Part shown: piece after piece, positions 6,968 to 15,858 of the stretch | Position numbering within the stretch: the first letter of the stretch is position 1 | Layout: each line of letters begins with the position of its first letter | Virus record (IMG/VR): IMGVR_UViG_3300008952_000009 | Location: 82,627-146,626 of that record | Length of the DNA: 64,000 nucleotides | From: a virus | Direction: 5' to 3' (one strand) | Program-made: the position numbers and the translations under genes | Notes under the pieces: generated by a model | The model's database searches: none | What the model was told of the DNA's origin: nothing | The model's input: only the letters and a program-made list of their open reading frames with translations

Positions 6968-8913
6968 TTTTTGGTTTTCCTATTGTTTAGTTCTTCGATG
7001 AGGTCCGACACTTCCTTACTTCTCAAGAAGATCTTCTCCTCCTCTTTGATATAACTAGTAAGTTTAGACTCGGAAAGTCTCTGCTTATCTTCAGCAACGA
7101 CGCCTCTAGATAAAGATTTTAACTTTTTATATCCAGGAACGGTCCTATAAGACTGTGTGCGGCCGCCAGTATCTCTCTGGTCCCTCTCTCCTGTTTCGGA
7201 TTTTGTAACATGTATCTTGCCCTTGGCACGTTTCCACTTTGCATCAGGAGTGTCTTCTCTTGATCCAGGTGCTGCCAATAGAGCACCAGCATCTTCACCA
7301 CCCTCATCGCCTCCAAGATCTGCGCCCAAATCGTCGCCGCCTTCGAGTCCGCCAGTGGTATCAATTCCTTCGCCGCCTTCGCCGCCTGTGCCAAGGTCAC
7401 CTCCGAGCATATCTTCCTCGCCACCAGCTGCGCCAGTGGCGTCTGCCTGGGCCTGTTCTGCAGCTGCCTCAAGGCGGGCGTCGAACTGCCTATCATAATA
7501 CATCTGCCTCTGATTTTTGACAAACTCTTCCTCAGTCATGTTGAACAATCGAGAAGCAATCCACTGTCGACTAAAGAAACCTTCCGTTGCAGTACTTGCA
7601 ACGTCGAACTTGGTCTTCCAGTGCTCCAATTCCTGCAGTTCTGCAATCTTAGATGGACTGTTGAGACTTAGTTTAAAATTAACAAGATCTTCGCCTCTGT
7701 ACCCCAATGTATAAAGGTGAACAATTCCGATCTTTTCCAACTCTGTGACGATGGACCTTTGCAGTCTCTGCACTGTTCTAGCAAATCTAATGTCTTTTTG
7801 TGCAAGAGTTGTTGCGTCTTCTCCACCTGCAGCATCGGCATTCGTGTTGGAGATATATGATCCAGGCACCTTCAAGGCAGAAAATAACTTATCCCTCAAA
7901 TATTTAACGTCATCAATGTCTCCCGTATATGTACCACCTGGTAGACTTTCGACCTTCGAACTAGATCCAGCGCGGGTGGGGATGAAATAATCCTCATCAA
8001 CAGACATTGGATTGTATCTAAGATCCACTCGTCCCGTATTAGCATCCACAATTTGGTTTCGCTTCATCGAAGTCATAACTCGCTGCATGTATTGCTCGAT
8101 GTCTTGAGGTGGAATGTTGCCCACATCAATATAAAATACTCTACGCTCTGGTGATCTGACTATTCGATATGCCATCATAGCATCTTCGAGAAGGGTCAGT
8201 TGTCTCCAAATACGTCGAGCAGGTTCGAGCACAGAAGTTCCATAAGGCGCATACTTGTCATTACCCAAGATACGGAAATGTCCTATTTGCCAATTTTCAA
8301 ACGTCAATCCAGCGGAATTCCACTGAAACTGGCAATAGTTTGGATTAGTCTTATCTTCACCCTCTAGTCTTTCAAGTTCTTGCCCAGGAAGACCAATAAC
8401 GCTCTTGATTCCAAGCGTTTCGTCAATATCCAAGTATAAGAAAAAGTCACCATACTTCACCATGGTTCTGCACCACCCAAAGATATTGTATTCAAGATTC
8501 ATTATACTGAAATATAACGCTGACAAGATTCCCTTAATTTCCTCGTTGTTGCAATCGATTTTCATCAAAGGTTGTAATGCACTGTGGGTGGTCATCTCAT
8601 CTGCATATATATCTAACGCAGATGCAATTTCAGGTGTGTATTCCATCTGATCGAAATCTACGCACCTTTCCAATCTATTCTGATTATTCTGAGCACTACC
8701 ATACAATCCAGCAAATGGGTTGTAATCCATTCTCTTAAACTGTTTGCCACTCGTAGATAGGAACTTGTTGGCGTATTTGTCCAGCTGTCGCCTGCGTAAT
8801 CTTCTTGCAGTTTGTGTTCTGTAGTTTACAATTGGCCCAGATAACAATCTTGTCAGTTTTTTAAACAAACTATTCTGATCGTTCTTAGGGTTTATCTTTC
8901 TTCCGCCTGCCAT
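6964..8913 (-). CDS. gp20: Portal vertex protein, T4 gp20 type
   Basis: The 649-residue protein forms the dodecameric ring at one vertex through which DNA is packaged and to which the tail attaches. Typical gp20 signatures are MEYTPEIASALDIYADEMTT near residue 90, YGTSVLEPARRIWRQL near 225, and AYRIVRSPERRVFYIDVGN near 250, followed by the KVPGSYISN region. After about residue 470 there is a long Gly/Asp/Glu-rich linker, then a charged C-terminal tail to 649. T4 gp20 lacks such a linker. The ATG follows AAAGGA. The gene lies five bases before the terminase in genome order, without the tail genes that separate them in T4. Confidence 0.96.
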   Translation of the reverse strand: MAGGRKINPKNDQNSLFKKLTRLLSGPIVNYRTQTARRLRRRQLDKYANKFLSTSGKQFKRMDYNPFAGLYGSAQNNQNRLERCVDFDQMEYTPEIASALDIYADEMTTHSALQPLMKIDCNNEEIKGILSALYFSIMNLEYNIFGWCRTMVKYGDFFLYLDIDETLGIKSVIGLPGQELERLEGEDKTNPNYCQFQWNSAGLTFENWQIGHFRILGNDKYAPYGTSVLEPARRIWRQLTLLEDAMMAYRIVRSPERRVFYIDVGNIPPQDIEQYMQRVMTSMKRNQIVDANTGRVDLRYNPMSVDEDYFIPTRAGSSSKVESLPGGTYTGDIDDVKYLRDKLFSALKVPGSYISNTNADAAGGEDATTLAQKDIRFARTVQRLQRSIVTELEKIGIVHLYTLGYRGEDLVNFKLSLNSPSKIAELQELEHWKTKFDVASTATEGFFSRQWIASRLFNMTEEEFVKNQRQMYYDRQFDARLEAAAEQAQADATGAAGGEEDMLGGDLGTGGEGGEGIDTTGGLEGGDDLGADLGGDEGGEDAGALLAAPGSREDTPDAKWKRAKGKIHVTKSETGERDQRDTGGRTQSYRTVPGYKKLKSLSRGVVAEDKQRLSESKLTSYIKEEEKIFLRSKEVSDLIEELNNRKTKK

Positions 8914-8918
8914 TATTT

Positions 8919-10505
8919 TTATCCTTTAAACAACCAAGGGAATTGCTCGTATGTCTGGTCGTGTTTTCTCTTTTTCTCGAAGACACTATCGCCATCATAC
9001 CCGTGCATGCCCTTTATGGTTGTGTTCATATTAGTTTTTGCTGACACCATTGTAGCAAGAAATGCCTTATTATATTCTATATTTCTCTTATTTTCAATCA
9101 AGGCCGTATCCCTAACCCAACAACCAATTGCGCATGCCATAATTAAGTCATCATTATAAGATCGCATAGCTTCTGGTCGTCCGTTATTCCAAATAAAAGT
9201 TTTCATCTCATTATATAAACGAGGCGAATTTATGGTAATTAGTCCATTTCTTACAAATTCTTCCAACTTTGCCACAATCAAAGGTCTCGTTTTTTGACTG
9301 GTTGTGAATCCAGGCACTGCGTTGGTAGCTGCTTCGGCAGTAACTTGATCGACATATTCGTGAGTTGACTTAATTGAGTGATATACATTAGGGTAATTCA
9401 TATCTCTTAATTTGCCCAAAACAGCAAATCCAACCGTATTGTTTTCGACCACGATCATGCAGTCTCCATACTCCCGTCCCGCATCAAAGAGTATTTTAGA
9501 AAACAGATCTGGAGTCACTCTTCCTTGATATTCCGCAACAATCTCCATTGTGAGCGTATTGAATACGTGAAAAACCGAATAGTCCTTACCATCACCCCTT
9601 GCTACGTCAGCACTTAACAGATACGGTACGCCTGATTCAGCTTCTTTCCAAATCCAATAATTTCTATCGAACCCTGTCCTGTATTTTGGATCATGAACAA
9701 AATTCGATAACATCTTCATTTTATCTGGATGGAATACAGTTTCGCCCGACATATTAAAATTACACTCCAATTCCTGTGCAATCTGGCGGCGAGACATGTT
9801 CTTTGTCTCCTTATCGAACCATTCCTGATCCCTGTCAGGATGGACCTGCCATGGGAGTGTCATTGGCATAAAATCATTAGAGTTGGTCTCTGCATCGGTG
9901 AATGTCTTATGAAACCAGTTACCGACGCCATTAGGTGTAGACAGTGCTATACAGCGACCACCAGTTGAAAGAGTGGGGTATAAACCAGTCCACAACTCAT
10001 CCAAACCCTCTACGTGCGCTGCTTCGTCTACAACCAACAAGGACAATGCTTCTGAACGACCTGCATCGCCCGAAGTGGACGATGCTTTAATTTGCGATCC
10101 GTTAGTTAATTCAAACGAAGTTCTATTGTCGATCGATACATCCGAGATACGGATCCATTCTGGACAATTTCGCAATATAGATTTCACCTTCTTTACAAGG
10201 TTTGCAGCGGTACCGAACTTAGTCGCTAACACTAAAACATTCTTTTCTTTGTGAAAGAGCATCAACCAAACAACATATGCCGCCGTTACCGTAGAAAGAC
10301 CCAGCTGGCGTGCCTTCAAGACGATATTAAAGCGATTATCCTGAAAGTTCTTTAATGCGTCTTTCTGAAATGGGTAAGTCTTAAACGGTATAAGACCCTT
10401 AAGAGGGTGGGTGATCTTTGCATAATTTGTTATGAAATAGTCTGGGTCTCTCCCTGATTTAACTATTTCTCTCATGATCTCTTTCTTGGAGAGAACTTGC
10501 TTCAT
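8919..10505 (-). CDS. gp17: Terminase large subunit, T4 gp17 type
   Basis: This is the packaging motor: an N-terminal ATPase drives DNA into the prohead and a C-terminal nuclease cuts concatemers. In the 528-residue protein the Walker A variant is KARQLGLST at 64-72, Walker B LLVVDEAAHVE at 156-166 with catalytic Glu161, and coupling motif LSTPNG at 188-193. The nuclease domain shows the acidic triad pattern: ADVARGDGKD (Asp300), IVVENN (Glu354) and YNDDLIMACAIG near 445. Length and motif order are normal for gp17. The start codon overlaps the stop of the upstream lipoprotein gene (ATGA). Confidence 0.96.
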   Translation of the reverse strand: MKQVLSKKEIMREIVKSGRDPDYFITNYAKITHPLKGLIPFKTYPFQKDALKNFQDNRFNIVLKARQLGLSTVTAAYVVWLMLFHKEKNVLVLATKFGTAANLVKKVKSILRNCPEWIRISDVSIDNRTSFELTNGSQIKASSTSGDAGRSEALSLLVVDEAAHVEGLDELWTGLYPTLSTGGRCIALSTPNGVGNWFHKTFTDAETNSNDFMPMTLPWQVHPDRDQEWFDKETKNMSRRQIAQELECNFNMSGETVFHPDKMKMLSNFVHDPKYRTGFDRNYWIWKEAESGVPYLLSADVARGDGKDYSVFHVFNTLTMEIVAEYQGRVTPDLFSKILFDAGREYGDCMIVVENNTVGFAVLGKLRDMNYPNVYHSIKSTHEYVDQVTAEAATNAVPGFTTSQKTRPLIVAKLEEFVRNGLITINSPRLYNEMKTFIWNNGRPEAMRSYNDDLIMACAIGCWVRDTALIENKRNIEYNKAFLATMVSAKTNMNTTIKGMHGYDGDSVFEKKRKHDQTYEQFPWLFKG

Positions 10506-10780
10506 TTAAGATCTAGTGCCTCACATGCTGCTTCAAAACTCTGCAAACTAGATTCATTTGAACACTCCTCGGTCTCAAGGATCCAACAAAAGGCACCTGT
10601 GTCACCTTCCTCAAAACACTCATCTGTACATTTCTGTCCGTGATGGTCTGGGTTTTCTGGGTTGTGACAAACCCAAACGAGTTCGTTATATACCTCTTCC
10701 CGCTCAGGGTGTGCACACTCTACGTTAGAATCCAATTGACATGCCATAAGAAAGGGAACTAAAACAAAAAGAAGTCTCAT
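10502..10780 (-). CDS. Small Cys-rich putative lipoprotein
   Basis: The 92-residue product begins MRLLFVLVPFLMACQLDS, a short signal peptide ending in LMAC, which fits a lipobox with the modified Cys at residue 14. The mature part is acidic and has seven more Cys (22, 38, 50, 54, 64, 72, 84), suggesting disulphides in the periplasm or at the outer membrane. It is not proline-rich like classical outer-membrane spanins. It overlaps the terminase gene by four bases and the previous gene by one (TAATG). Possible roles are superinfection exclusion or lysis; neither is shown by sequence. Confidence 0.8.
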   Translation of the reverse strand: MRLLFVLVPFLMACQLDSNVECAHPEREEVYNELVWVCHNPENPDHHGQKCTDECFEEGDTGAFCWILETEECSNESSLQSFEAACEALDLK

Positions 10781-11328
10781 TACTTCCCCCTGTTGCTAAA
10801 ACTGTACGCCTTGAAAGCCTCATATGGGTCAGACTTTCTCTTGTCGTTGGGTGTCTTCTTTGCTTCTGGCGTTGATGGGATGTCCAACCCTGGTCTATCA
10901 GGTTTTTGTTCTTCAATGCTACCAATCTTGAATTTTTGGACCGCTGTAACAAGAGTTCTCACTCTCGATACGGGTTGTACAAGAACATTTACTTCACCTT
11001 CAGAAGTAAGAGTGAGTCCGCTCTTAGTCAGAGACTTGTACTCTTTCTTGATGAATGTTGCGATATCGGAAATCTTACCAGACACGTCATTCTCCAAAGA
11101 TCCACCATAAACTTCCTTAAGTTTAATTTCGCTTGAATAGGTGATACACAACTTGTTGCCTTCGAATTTAACCCCAAACCCATCAATAACTCTTGGATCC
11201 AGGATTGGGTCACCCTCTTCTCTCTTCAGTCCAATTTTGACTAGTTCGTCGTTTTCATCCAATGCTCCATCGTGCCCTTTTGCAAGGACTTGTGAAATAC
11301 CATTAATAATTTCAAGTGTTGTTGCCAT
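10780..11328 (-). CDS. Conserved phage protein upstream of terminase
   Basis: The 182-residue protein begins MATTLEIINGISQVLAKGHDG and contains GLKREEGDPILDPRVIDGFG near residue 35 and NVLVQPVSRVRTLVTAVQKF near 115. I recall a closely similar layout in other aquatic tailed phages, where it is annotated only as a structural or hypothetical protein. The C-terminal 40 residues are Pro/Lys-rich and look disordered. T4 has the small terminase subunit gp16 at this position, but I see no gp16-like coiled coil, so I do not assign that role. The ATG follows AAAGGAG. Confidence 0.85.
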   Translation of the reverse strand: MATTLEIINGISQVLAKGHDGALDENDELVKIGLKREEGDPILDPRVIDGFGVKFEGNKLCITYSSEIKLKEVYGGSLENDVSGKISDIATFIKKEYKSLTKSGLTLTSEGEVNVLVQPVSRVRTLVTAVQKFKIGSIEEQKPDRPGLDIPSTPEAKKTPNDKRKSDPYEAFKAYSFSNRGK

Positions 11329-11716
11329 TTATTTGCTCCTTTGACGGACGCCAACCAGATTCCCATCTTTCTTCTCTACCTTCGACCCACTGTATATAAC
11401 AATCAAAACAACATTCAAATTTTGCCATGTACAGGTCGTCTTTAATAGAAAAAGAATAAGAACTACAGACTGGACATTCTCGTTCGTTTTCTTTACTAAG
11501 TAGTTTTTTGCTTATCAAAAATCCTTTGTACTTTTCTTTAGAGTTTTTGGCCTGTCTGAAGGCGATCCTTTTATAAAACTCCTTCACTTCTTCAGAGTGT
11601 TTCTTTTCCTTTTCTGGAGTCCAATATTTCTTGGGGTTTTCGATTGTCTCTTCACCCCAGCGCTTTTCAATCGCCTTCTCCAGTTTCACTACAAAGTGTG
11701 GATCCTTTTCACTCAT
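11312..11716 (-). CDS. Putative zinc-binding protein of unknown role
   Basis: From the ATG at 11716 (MSEKDPHFVVKLEKAIEKRW) the product has 134 residues. The first 75 are charged and helical. The second half has a four-Cys arrangement, ECPVCSSYSF followed by FECCFDCYIQWVEGREERW, that looks like a zinc ribbon, and it ends GWRPSKEQINGNNT. The start overlaps the stop of the upstream gene by one base (TAATG); the longer frame to 11794 lies inside that gene. It may bind nucleic acid or protein; no specific family is recognised. Confidence 0.78.
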   Translation of the reverse strand: MSEKDPHFVVKLEKAIEKRWGEETIENPKKYWTPEKEKKHSEEVKEFYKRIAFRQAKNSKEKYKGFLISKKLLSKENERECPVCSSYSFSIKDDLYMAKFECCFDCYIQWVEGREERWESGWRPSKEQINGNNT

Positions 11717-12159
11717 TACTTCACCATGACAGACCAAATACTCAATACCGTTGTGGCACCAATAACAAAACCACCTGCGGTCCAGAGGTACCAATAGTTA
11801 TTCGGTTTCTCTAGTGCTACCTCTTCTAATCTCTTGATTTCTTCGTTTTTTATTTTCATCATAGAAAGATGCTCGCTGTGTACAGAGGCAACTCTCGCCT
11901 GTAAAATATCAAGATTAAGTTTATACCTTGCGCCCAGTTCTTCTGATAGTTTATCCAACTTCAGTTTGCATCGCTCACCCTCTAGTTCCTTGTCGGCGAC
12001 GATCTTTGCCATAGCAGTATCAGTGAGACACCACCCATCATATGGCGCGGGTTCACCTTCATAAATCCTCAAAACACTAGGTCCAGCAATAGCGGTAGAC
12101 CCAAAACTAATCAAGGTCAGATAGATTAAAAAGTTTCTCAATTTTCTCCCTAACTGCAT
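11716..12159 (-). CDS. Secreted coiled-coil protein with C-terminal membrane anchor (spanin-like topology)
   Basis: The protein has an N-terminal signal peptide (core FLIYLTLISFGSTAIAG), a short conserved APYDGWCLTDTAMAKI stretch, a coiled coil of about 60 residues, and a C-terminal membrane segment (WTAGGFVIGATTVLSIWSVMV). I chose the ATG at 12159, preceded by GGAG with six bases spacing; a TTG at 12141 behind AGGGAG is a credible alternative. The topology, a periplasmic rod held at both ends, recalls lysis or envelope-spanning proteins, but there is no lipobox. It overlaps the upstream coiled-coil gene by about 50 bases. Confidence 0.72.
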   Translation of the reverse strand: MQLGRKLRNFLIYLTLISFGSTAIAGPSVLRIYEGEPAPYDGWCLTDTAMAKIVADKELEGERCKLKLDKLSEELGARYKLNLDILQARVASVHSEHLSMMKIKNEEIKRLEEVALEKPNNYWYLWTAGGFVIGATTVLSIWSVMVK

Positions 12160-12493
12160 CCGGCTCTCCATTTGTCTCTTCAACAATTTTCTTAACTCTC
12201 TCTTTTTCTTTCTTTGATAGTGCTAAAGATTTCTGTGCGTACTTCTTCTCTAACTCTTCTATTGTAACATGATACTGTTTAACAAGTTTGTCTCTTTTTG
12301 ATAATTCTTTCTTGTGGTTCTCTTTTAGAGAAACAATTTGTTTGTCATAGGAATCCTTCTTAGCTTCAAGCACATCCATCGCTGCTTCGGCATTCTTTCT
12401 AGATATAGCCCAAACAATAATAGACCATATAACTAAAAAGGGAATCTTCCAGTTTTCCCTTAACCAGATCCATGCTAATTTTATGTGAAACAT
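12107..12493 (-). CDS. Membrane-anchored coiled-coil protein, i-spanin-like
   Basis: The 128-residue product has one N-terminal hydrophobic segment (IPFLVIWSIIVWAIS, residues 17-31) followed by a long, charged coiled coil (about 35-100) and a short acidic tail ending NLSDLD. This is the layout of inner-membrane spanin subunits (Rz type), which act after holin and endolysin to fuse inner and outer membranes. It sits directly after the holin-like gene, which favours a lysis role. The identification rests on topology and neighbourhood; no sequence family is recognised. Confidence 0.75.
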   Translation of the reverse strand: MFHIKLAWIWLRENWKIPFLVIWSIIVWAISRKNAEAAMDVLEAKKDSYDKQIVSLKENHKKELSKRDKLVKQYHVTIEELEKKYAQKSLALSKKEKERVKKIVEETNGEPDAVREKIEKLFNLSDLD

Positions 12494-12498
12494 TTTGG

Positions 12499-12699
12499 TT
12501 ATTTCTTCTTACCGTGCTTCCATTGTGTTGCTAAATCAACTAAAGCCTGAGAACCAATATAGGCAAGAGTTACTGCTACCCAATCACTCGAAGTCACCGT
12601 ACCGTAAACACACAAACTGGTTGCCGTAATCCAGGCAAGGAACTTGCGAGATATGAATCGCTCTGTATATTTGTCAGCAAATGATTTTAGTGCTGCCAT
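12499..12699 (-). CDS. Small two-segment membrane protein, holin-like
   Basis: From the ATG at 12699 the product has 66 residues. The start is decided by a perfect AAGGAGG eight bases upstream at 12708-12714, which also overlaps the stop of the SbcD-SbcC gene; in-frame starts at 12726 and 12750 lie inside that gene. Two hydrophobic stretches (FLAWITATSLCVYGTV and WVAVTLAYIGSQALVDLA) are separated by a short SSDW turn, and the tail KHGKKK is positive. Size, topology and charge fit a class II holin, which would permeabilise the inner membrane to time lysis. No endolysin gene is next to it. Confidence 0.75.
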   Translation of the reverse strand: MAALKSFADKYTERFISRKFLAWITATSLCVYGTVTSSDWVAVTLAYIGSQALVDLATQWKHGKKK

Positions 12700-12712
12700 A
12701 ATATTATCCTCC

Positions 12713-15700
12713 TTAGACGCTGACATGTGCAAATCCTCTTTTCTTGTCAATAACGATCTGCGTATCCACTGCGTCTTTAAGAGTATCTAGGTGCGAAATG
12801 AGTATAACGGTCTTAAAATATGACTTCACCATATCGATAATTCTTACAAATCCCTCCATATTATCCTCATCTAAGGCGGTTCCTGGTTCGTCCAAAATGA
12901 AGATATCTGGCTTCGGAAGACTTGATACAGACAACAAAGATAACCTTATGGCCATTGAAGCAATCGTCTTCTCGGCACCTGAACCCATCTCTAATGGTCT
13001 GGGTTCAAACTTGGGGTGTTTAATGAAAATATCCAACTTCTTTTCTTCGTTAAGAATAAACACTTCAAAGTCAACAATACCTGTTAAAATCTTTGCAATC
13101 TCATCATTGATGACTGGTAGTCTGTTCTTAATTACGTCGTAAGAAATACCATTTGTGTGGAAACATGTCATGAAAAGTTCGTACGCCGCAAACTCAGTTC
13201 GCAATGACTCCAACTCTTCCTTGTCTTCTTGCAAGTTCTTTATTTGCTGCTCTGCAGAACCCACCTCTCTGAAGAGATTGTTTGTCTCCTTTTGGCAAGA
13301 CTTGCATTCTCTACTTGCCTTGCTGGCTTCTTTTTCTAGTCTTGTCTTTTCACTAATCAGTTCCTCCAGGTTCTCAATTGCTTCCCTGTTGTCTTCGTAT
13401 TCTTTAAGTTTCAATTCCAGTTTTTCTAAAATCGTTTTTTGTTTAAACAATTCACCCTTGTTCTTATCAACATTCAGCTGAGCGCTGGTAATATCTGACG
13501 ACAGATTGTTTCTCTTCTCAATCAGTTGATCAAACTTCTCAACATATTCCATCACCTTAAAAGGATCTAGGGATAAAGTATCCTCCCCCAACTTGTTGAG
13601 TTTAGCGCTAATGTCCCTCATTACGTTAGATTTAACCTTTACCAGTCCCGTAGCCTCGTGTGCATCTCTTATAAACTTGCACTCTGGAAAGGAATCTCCA
13701 CAAGGAACTTCAGATAATAGATCCGTCTTTCTCATCAATCTAGATTTTTCGTTAGATCTTTTCTCAAGATCTTCCAACAAAACGTCGATTTGTTTCTGGT
13801 TTGCGTCTAACCGCTCTTTCTTTTCGTGATAAGTATCGATGTCAAAGTCCGAGATAAAGACTTCGATCTTTTGAAACTTGTCTTTGCCTTCCTCGATCTT
13901 AATAAGGAGTCCTTCTGTCTCTTTTTTAAGGCCCGAAATAGCATTAATCCTGGTCTCTCTTTCCATTCTAATTTTGACGGGATCGATAATCTCTGTCGGT
14001 GCAGATTCAATCTTGTCCTGAATAATATTGACTTCCTTCTGGATGCTCTGGGTTTGTTCTTCCAGTTCTTTGCATCGTTTTTGATTTGTCGCAAGTCTCT
14101 CATTCTTTTCGACCAAGACTTGGTTTGCCTCTTCAATTTGTTGATCAAAATCATTTCCCTCCAATCTTCGCAACGCGCCTCTGGTGTCAGCAGATTCGTC
14201 TTTTGCCATTTTAAATTTTCTATCAAATACCTCTAAGTCTAAAAATTTAGCAAGTATTTCTTTTCTTTTTGTTGACCCCTCATTAATAAAAGTCAGAGAA
14301 TCCAACTGAGATGCCATGGATGTCATCAAGAAATCTTCCAAGTTACCAAAATATTTTCTGATGTTCTTATCTGTATCTTGTCTAGATGTACCATTTAAAC
14401 TTTCAACATTTCCAATTGCATCACTGGAATAGAAGTTCACATCTGTCTTAGCTTCTTCTGTCTCGATGCCTTTAAGTTTTTTAATGTACTTTTCAGACAC
14501 ACGTTCAATGCTCAACTCTTTATCGGCAATCTTAATTGTTGCCTTGGCAGATCCAACATCCATATTCTGATTGATCATGTTCAAATTTTTTCTGACAGAT
14601 TTGGATGTAGAATTATATACAGCATACAACAAACTATCAATAATAGAAGACTTGCCTGAGAAGTTCTTTCCGAAAATGCCTACGATACCTTCAAGCTTTG
14701 CAAAGTCTATCTTATTGTTCGCACCATAATTGAAAAGACCATCCCACTCCAGAGACTGCATACTCCAGTTGATGTTTCTATAAACCTCCTCTGTGTCTTC
14801 AATTGTCTTGTTTAATCTAGAATTAAGGGAGATGACCTTTTCCATAACGTCATCTGTAACCTCATAATCCTCAAGATATTCTCTTATTAATTGATTTTGA
14901 ACATTTATATTTCTCAAATCCTTTTGCTTGGATGCATCACTATCAACATCCAGTGCCTTACTTGCAGCACGATTTAAATAAGTTATACTCTCTGGTCTGT
15001 ATTTAAACTTTGCGACGTCGACACTTCGTCGCATCACATCAAGCGAAATATTCGAATCTGCTACCAAACGTAGTCTGGACCCTTCCGAAACATCAATTTC
15101 TGGTAGTGTACCGTCCTTGTTCAGTGCGACTGTAACAAATGGTTTTGGATTTTTGAACGTTATTAACTTACAAGTAAAGTCATCCTTGTTCTCAATATCC
15201 CACAACAAATACCCTTTGTCCAGTGTTTCTCCGAAGTTTTGTTGGACTGTTGATCCAGCATATCGTATACGCCCCTGAGTGTCTAGGATTTGCGTCTTGT
15301 GGATATCGCCAAGAAAAGCAAAGTCAAACTTATTAAAGATGCTAATATCATGATCACCTCCCAGGGTCCAATTCAAATCTGTCTTGGACCTGTCAATGGC
15401 ACCGTGATAAAGTGCAATATTAACTATATCTTCATTTGTTGGATCAATCCAATTTTCTTCATCGAACACCGATAAAACATTCAAGCAAAACCCGCCTTCT
15501 AAGCGATGTTCTTGAGCGTCTTTGAGTAACACTATACGTTCGTTGTTTAACGCCTTCACAATGGGCGATATCGCATCCTGACGACTACTATTTTTCAGGT
15601 TTCCGTCGTGGTTTCCCAAAATTATATAAGTTGGTGCGATTTTAGCAAGATTTTCAAAGAAATCTCTTGCCATGTCAACAAACTCTGGAGATATCTGCGT

Positions 15701-15847
15701 CTTGGTGTGTGCAATATCTCCACAATGAATAATATAGTCCACCTTCTCTTTTTTCAGAGAATCATATAATTGCTTAAATACTTCATTATATTCAAAGTGG
15801 AACTTAAGGTTGCGGATATGTGTATCCGCAATGTGAGCAAACTTCAT
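12713..15847 (-). CDS. Single-chain SbcD-SbcC (Mre11-Rad50; T4 gp47-gp46) nuclease-ATPase
   Basis: The 1044-residue protein joins two normally separate subunits of the recombination exonuclease. Residues 1-350 are the Mre11/SbcD phosphodiesterase: DTH (8-10), CGDIAH (42-47), GNHD (78-81), YHG (147-149) and GDIHK (180-184). Residues 350-1044 are Rad50/SbcC: Walker A GKNFSGKSS at 393-401, about 350 residues of coiled coil, signature MGSGAEKTIASMAIRLSLL, Walker B IFILDEPGTALDEDN and ISHLD. At the expected hook position there are two Cys at 716 and 723, spaced CX6C rather than the usual CXXC. In T4 the gp46/gp47 complex processes DNA ends for recombination-dependent replication. The start follows GGAG. 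No internal stop or start suggests two proteins. Confidence 0.95.
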   Translation of the reverse strand: MKFAHIADTHIRNLKFHFEYNEVFKQLYDSLKKEKVDYIIHCGDIAHTKTQISPEFVDMARDFFENLAKIAPTYIILGNHDGNLKNSSRQDAISPIVKALNNERIVLLKDAQEHRLEGGFCLNVLSVFDEENWIDPTNEDIVNIALYHGAIDRSKTDLNWTLGGDHDISIFNKFDFAFLGDIHKTQILDTQGRIRYAGSTVQQNFGETLDKGYLLWDIENKDDFTCKLITFKNPKPFVTVALNKDGTLPEIDVSEGSRLRLVADSNISLDVMRRSVDVAKFKYRPESITYLNRAASKALDVDSDASKQKDLRNINVQNQLIREYLEDYEVTDDVMEKVISLNSRLNKTIEDTEEVYRNINWSMQSLEWDGLFNYGANNKIDFAKLEGIVGIFGKNFSGKSSIIDSLLYAVYNSTSKSVRKNLNMINQNMDVGSAKATIKIADKELSIERVSEKYIKKLKGIETEEAKTDVNFYSSDAIGNVESLNGTSRQDTDKNIRKYFGNLEDFLMTSMASQLDSLTFINEGSTKRKEILAKFLDLEVFDRKFKMAKDESADTRGALRRLEGNDFDQQIEEANQVLVEKNERLATNQKRCKELEEQTQSIQKEVNIIQDKIESAPTEIIDPVKIRMERETRINAISGLKKETEGLLIKIEEGKDKFQKIEVFISDFDIDTYHEKKERLDANQKQIDVLLEDLEKRSNEKSRLMRKTDLLSEVPCGDSFPECKFIRDAHEATGLVKVKSNVMRDISAKLNKLGEDTLSLDPFKVMEYVEKFDQLIEKRNNLSSDITSAQLNVDKNKGELFKQKTILEKLELKLKEYEDNREAIENLEELISEKTRLEKEASKASRECKSCQKETNNLFREVGSAEQQIKNLQEDKEELESLRTEFAAYELFMTCFHTNGISYDVIKNRLPVINDEIAKILTGIVDFEVFILNEEKKLDIFIKHPKFEPRPLEMGSGAEKTIASMAIRLSLLSVSSLPKPDIFILDEPGTALDEDNMEGFVRIIDMVKSYFKTVILISHLDTLKDAVDTQIVIDKKRGFAHVSV

Positions 15848-15858
15848 CTAAACTCCGA

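Noticed and set aside
7119-7523. 134-residue minus-strand frame inside the portal gene
   Set aside because: It lies in another frame over the Gly/Asp linker of gp20, where low-complexity codons keep alternative frames open.
10780-11328. Small terminase subunit gp16
   Set aside because: The position fits T4 order, but the sequence lacks the long central coiled coil expected for gp16 and resembles a different conserved phage protein.
13270-13320. CKSC in the SbcC coiled coil as the zinc hook
   Set aside because: It lies well down the second half of the coiled coil, over 100 residues after the midpoint; PCGDSFPEC at 716-723 sits where the hook is expected.
13807-14226. 139-residue minus-strand frame within the SbcC coiled-coil region
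   Set aside because: Alternative frame of a Lys/Glu-rich coiled coil; Arg/Lys-rich nonsense sequence without a start signal.
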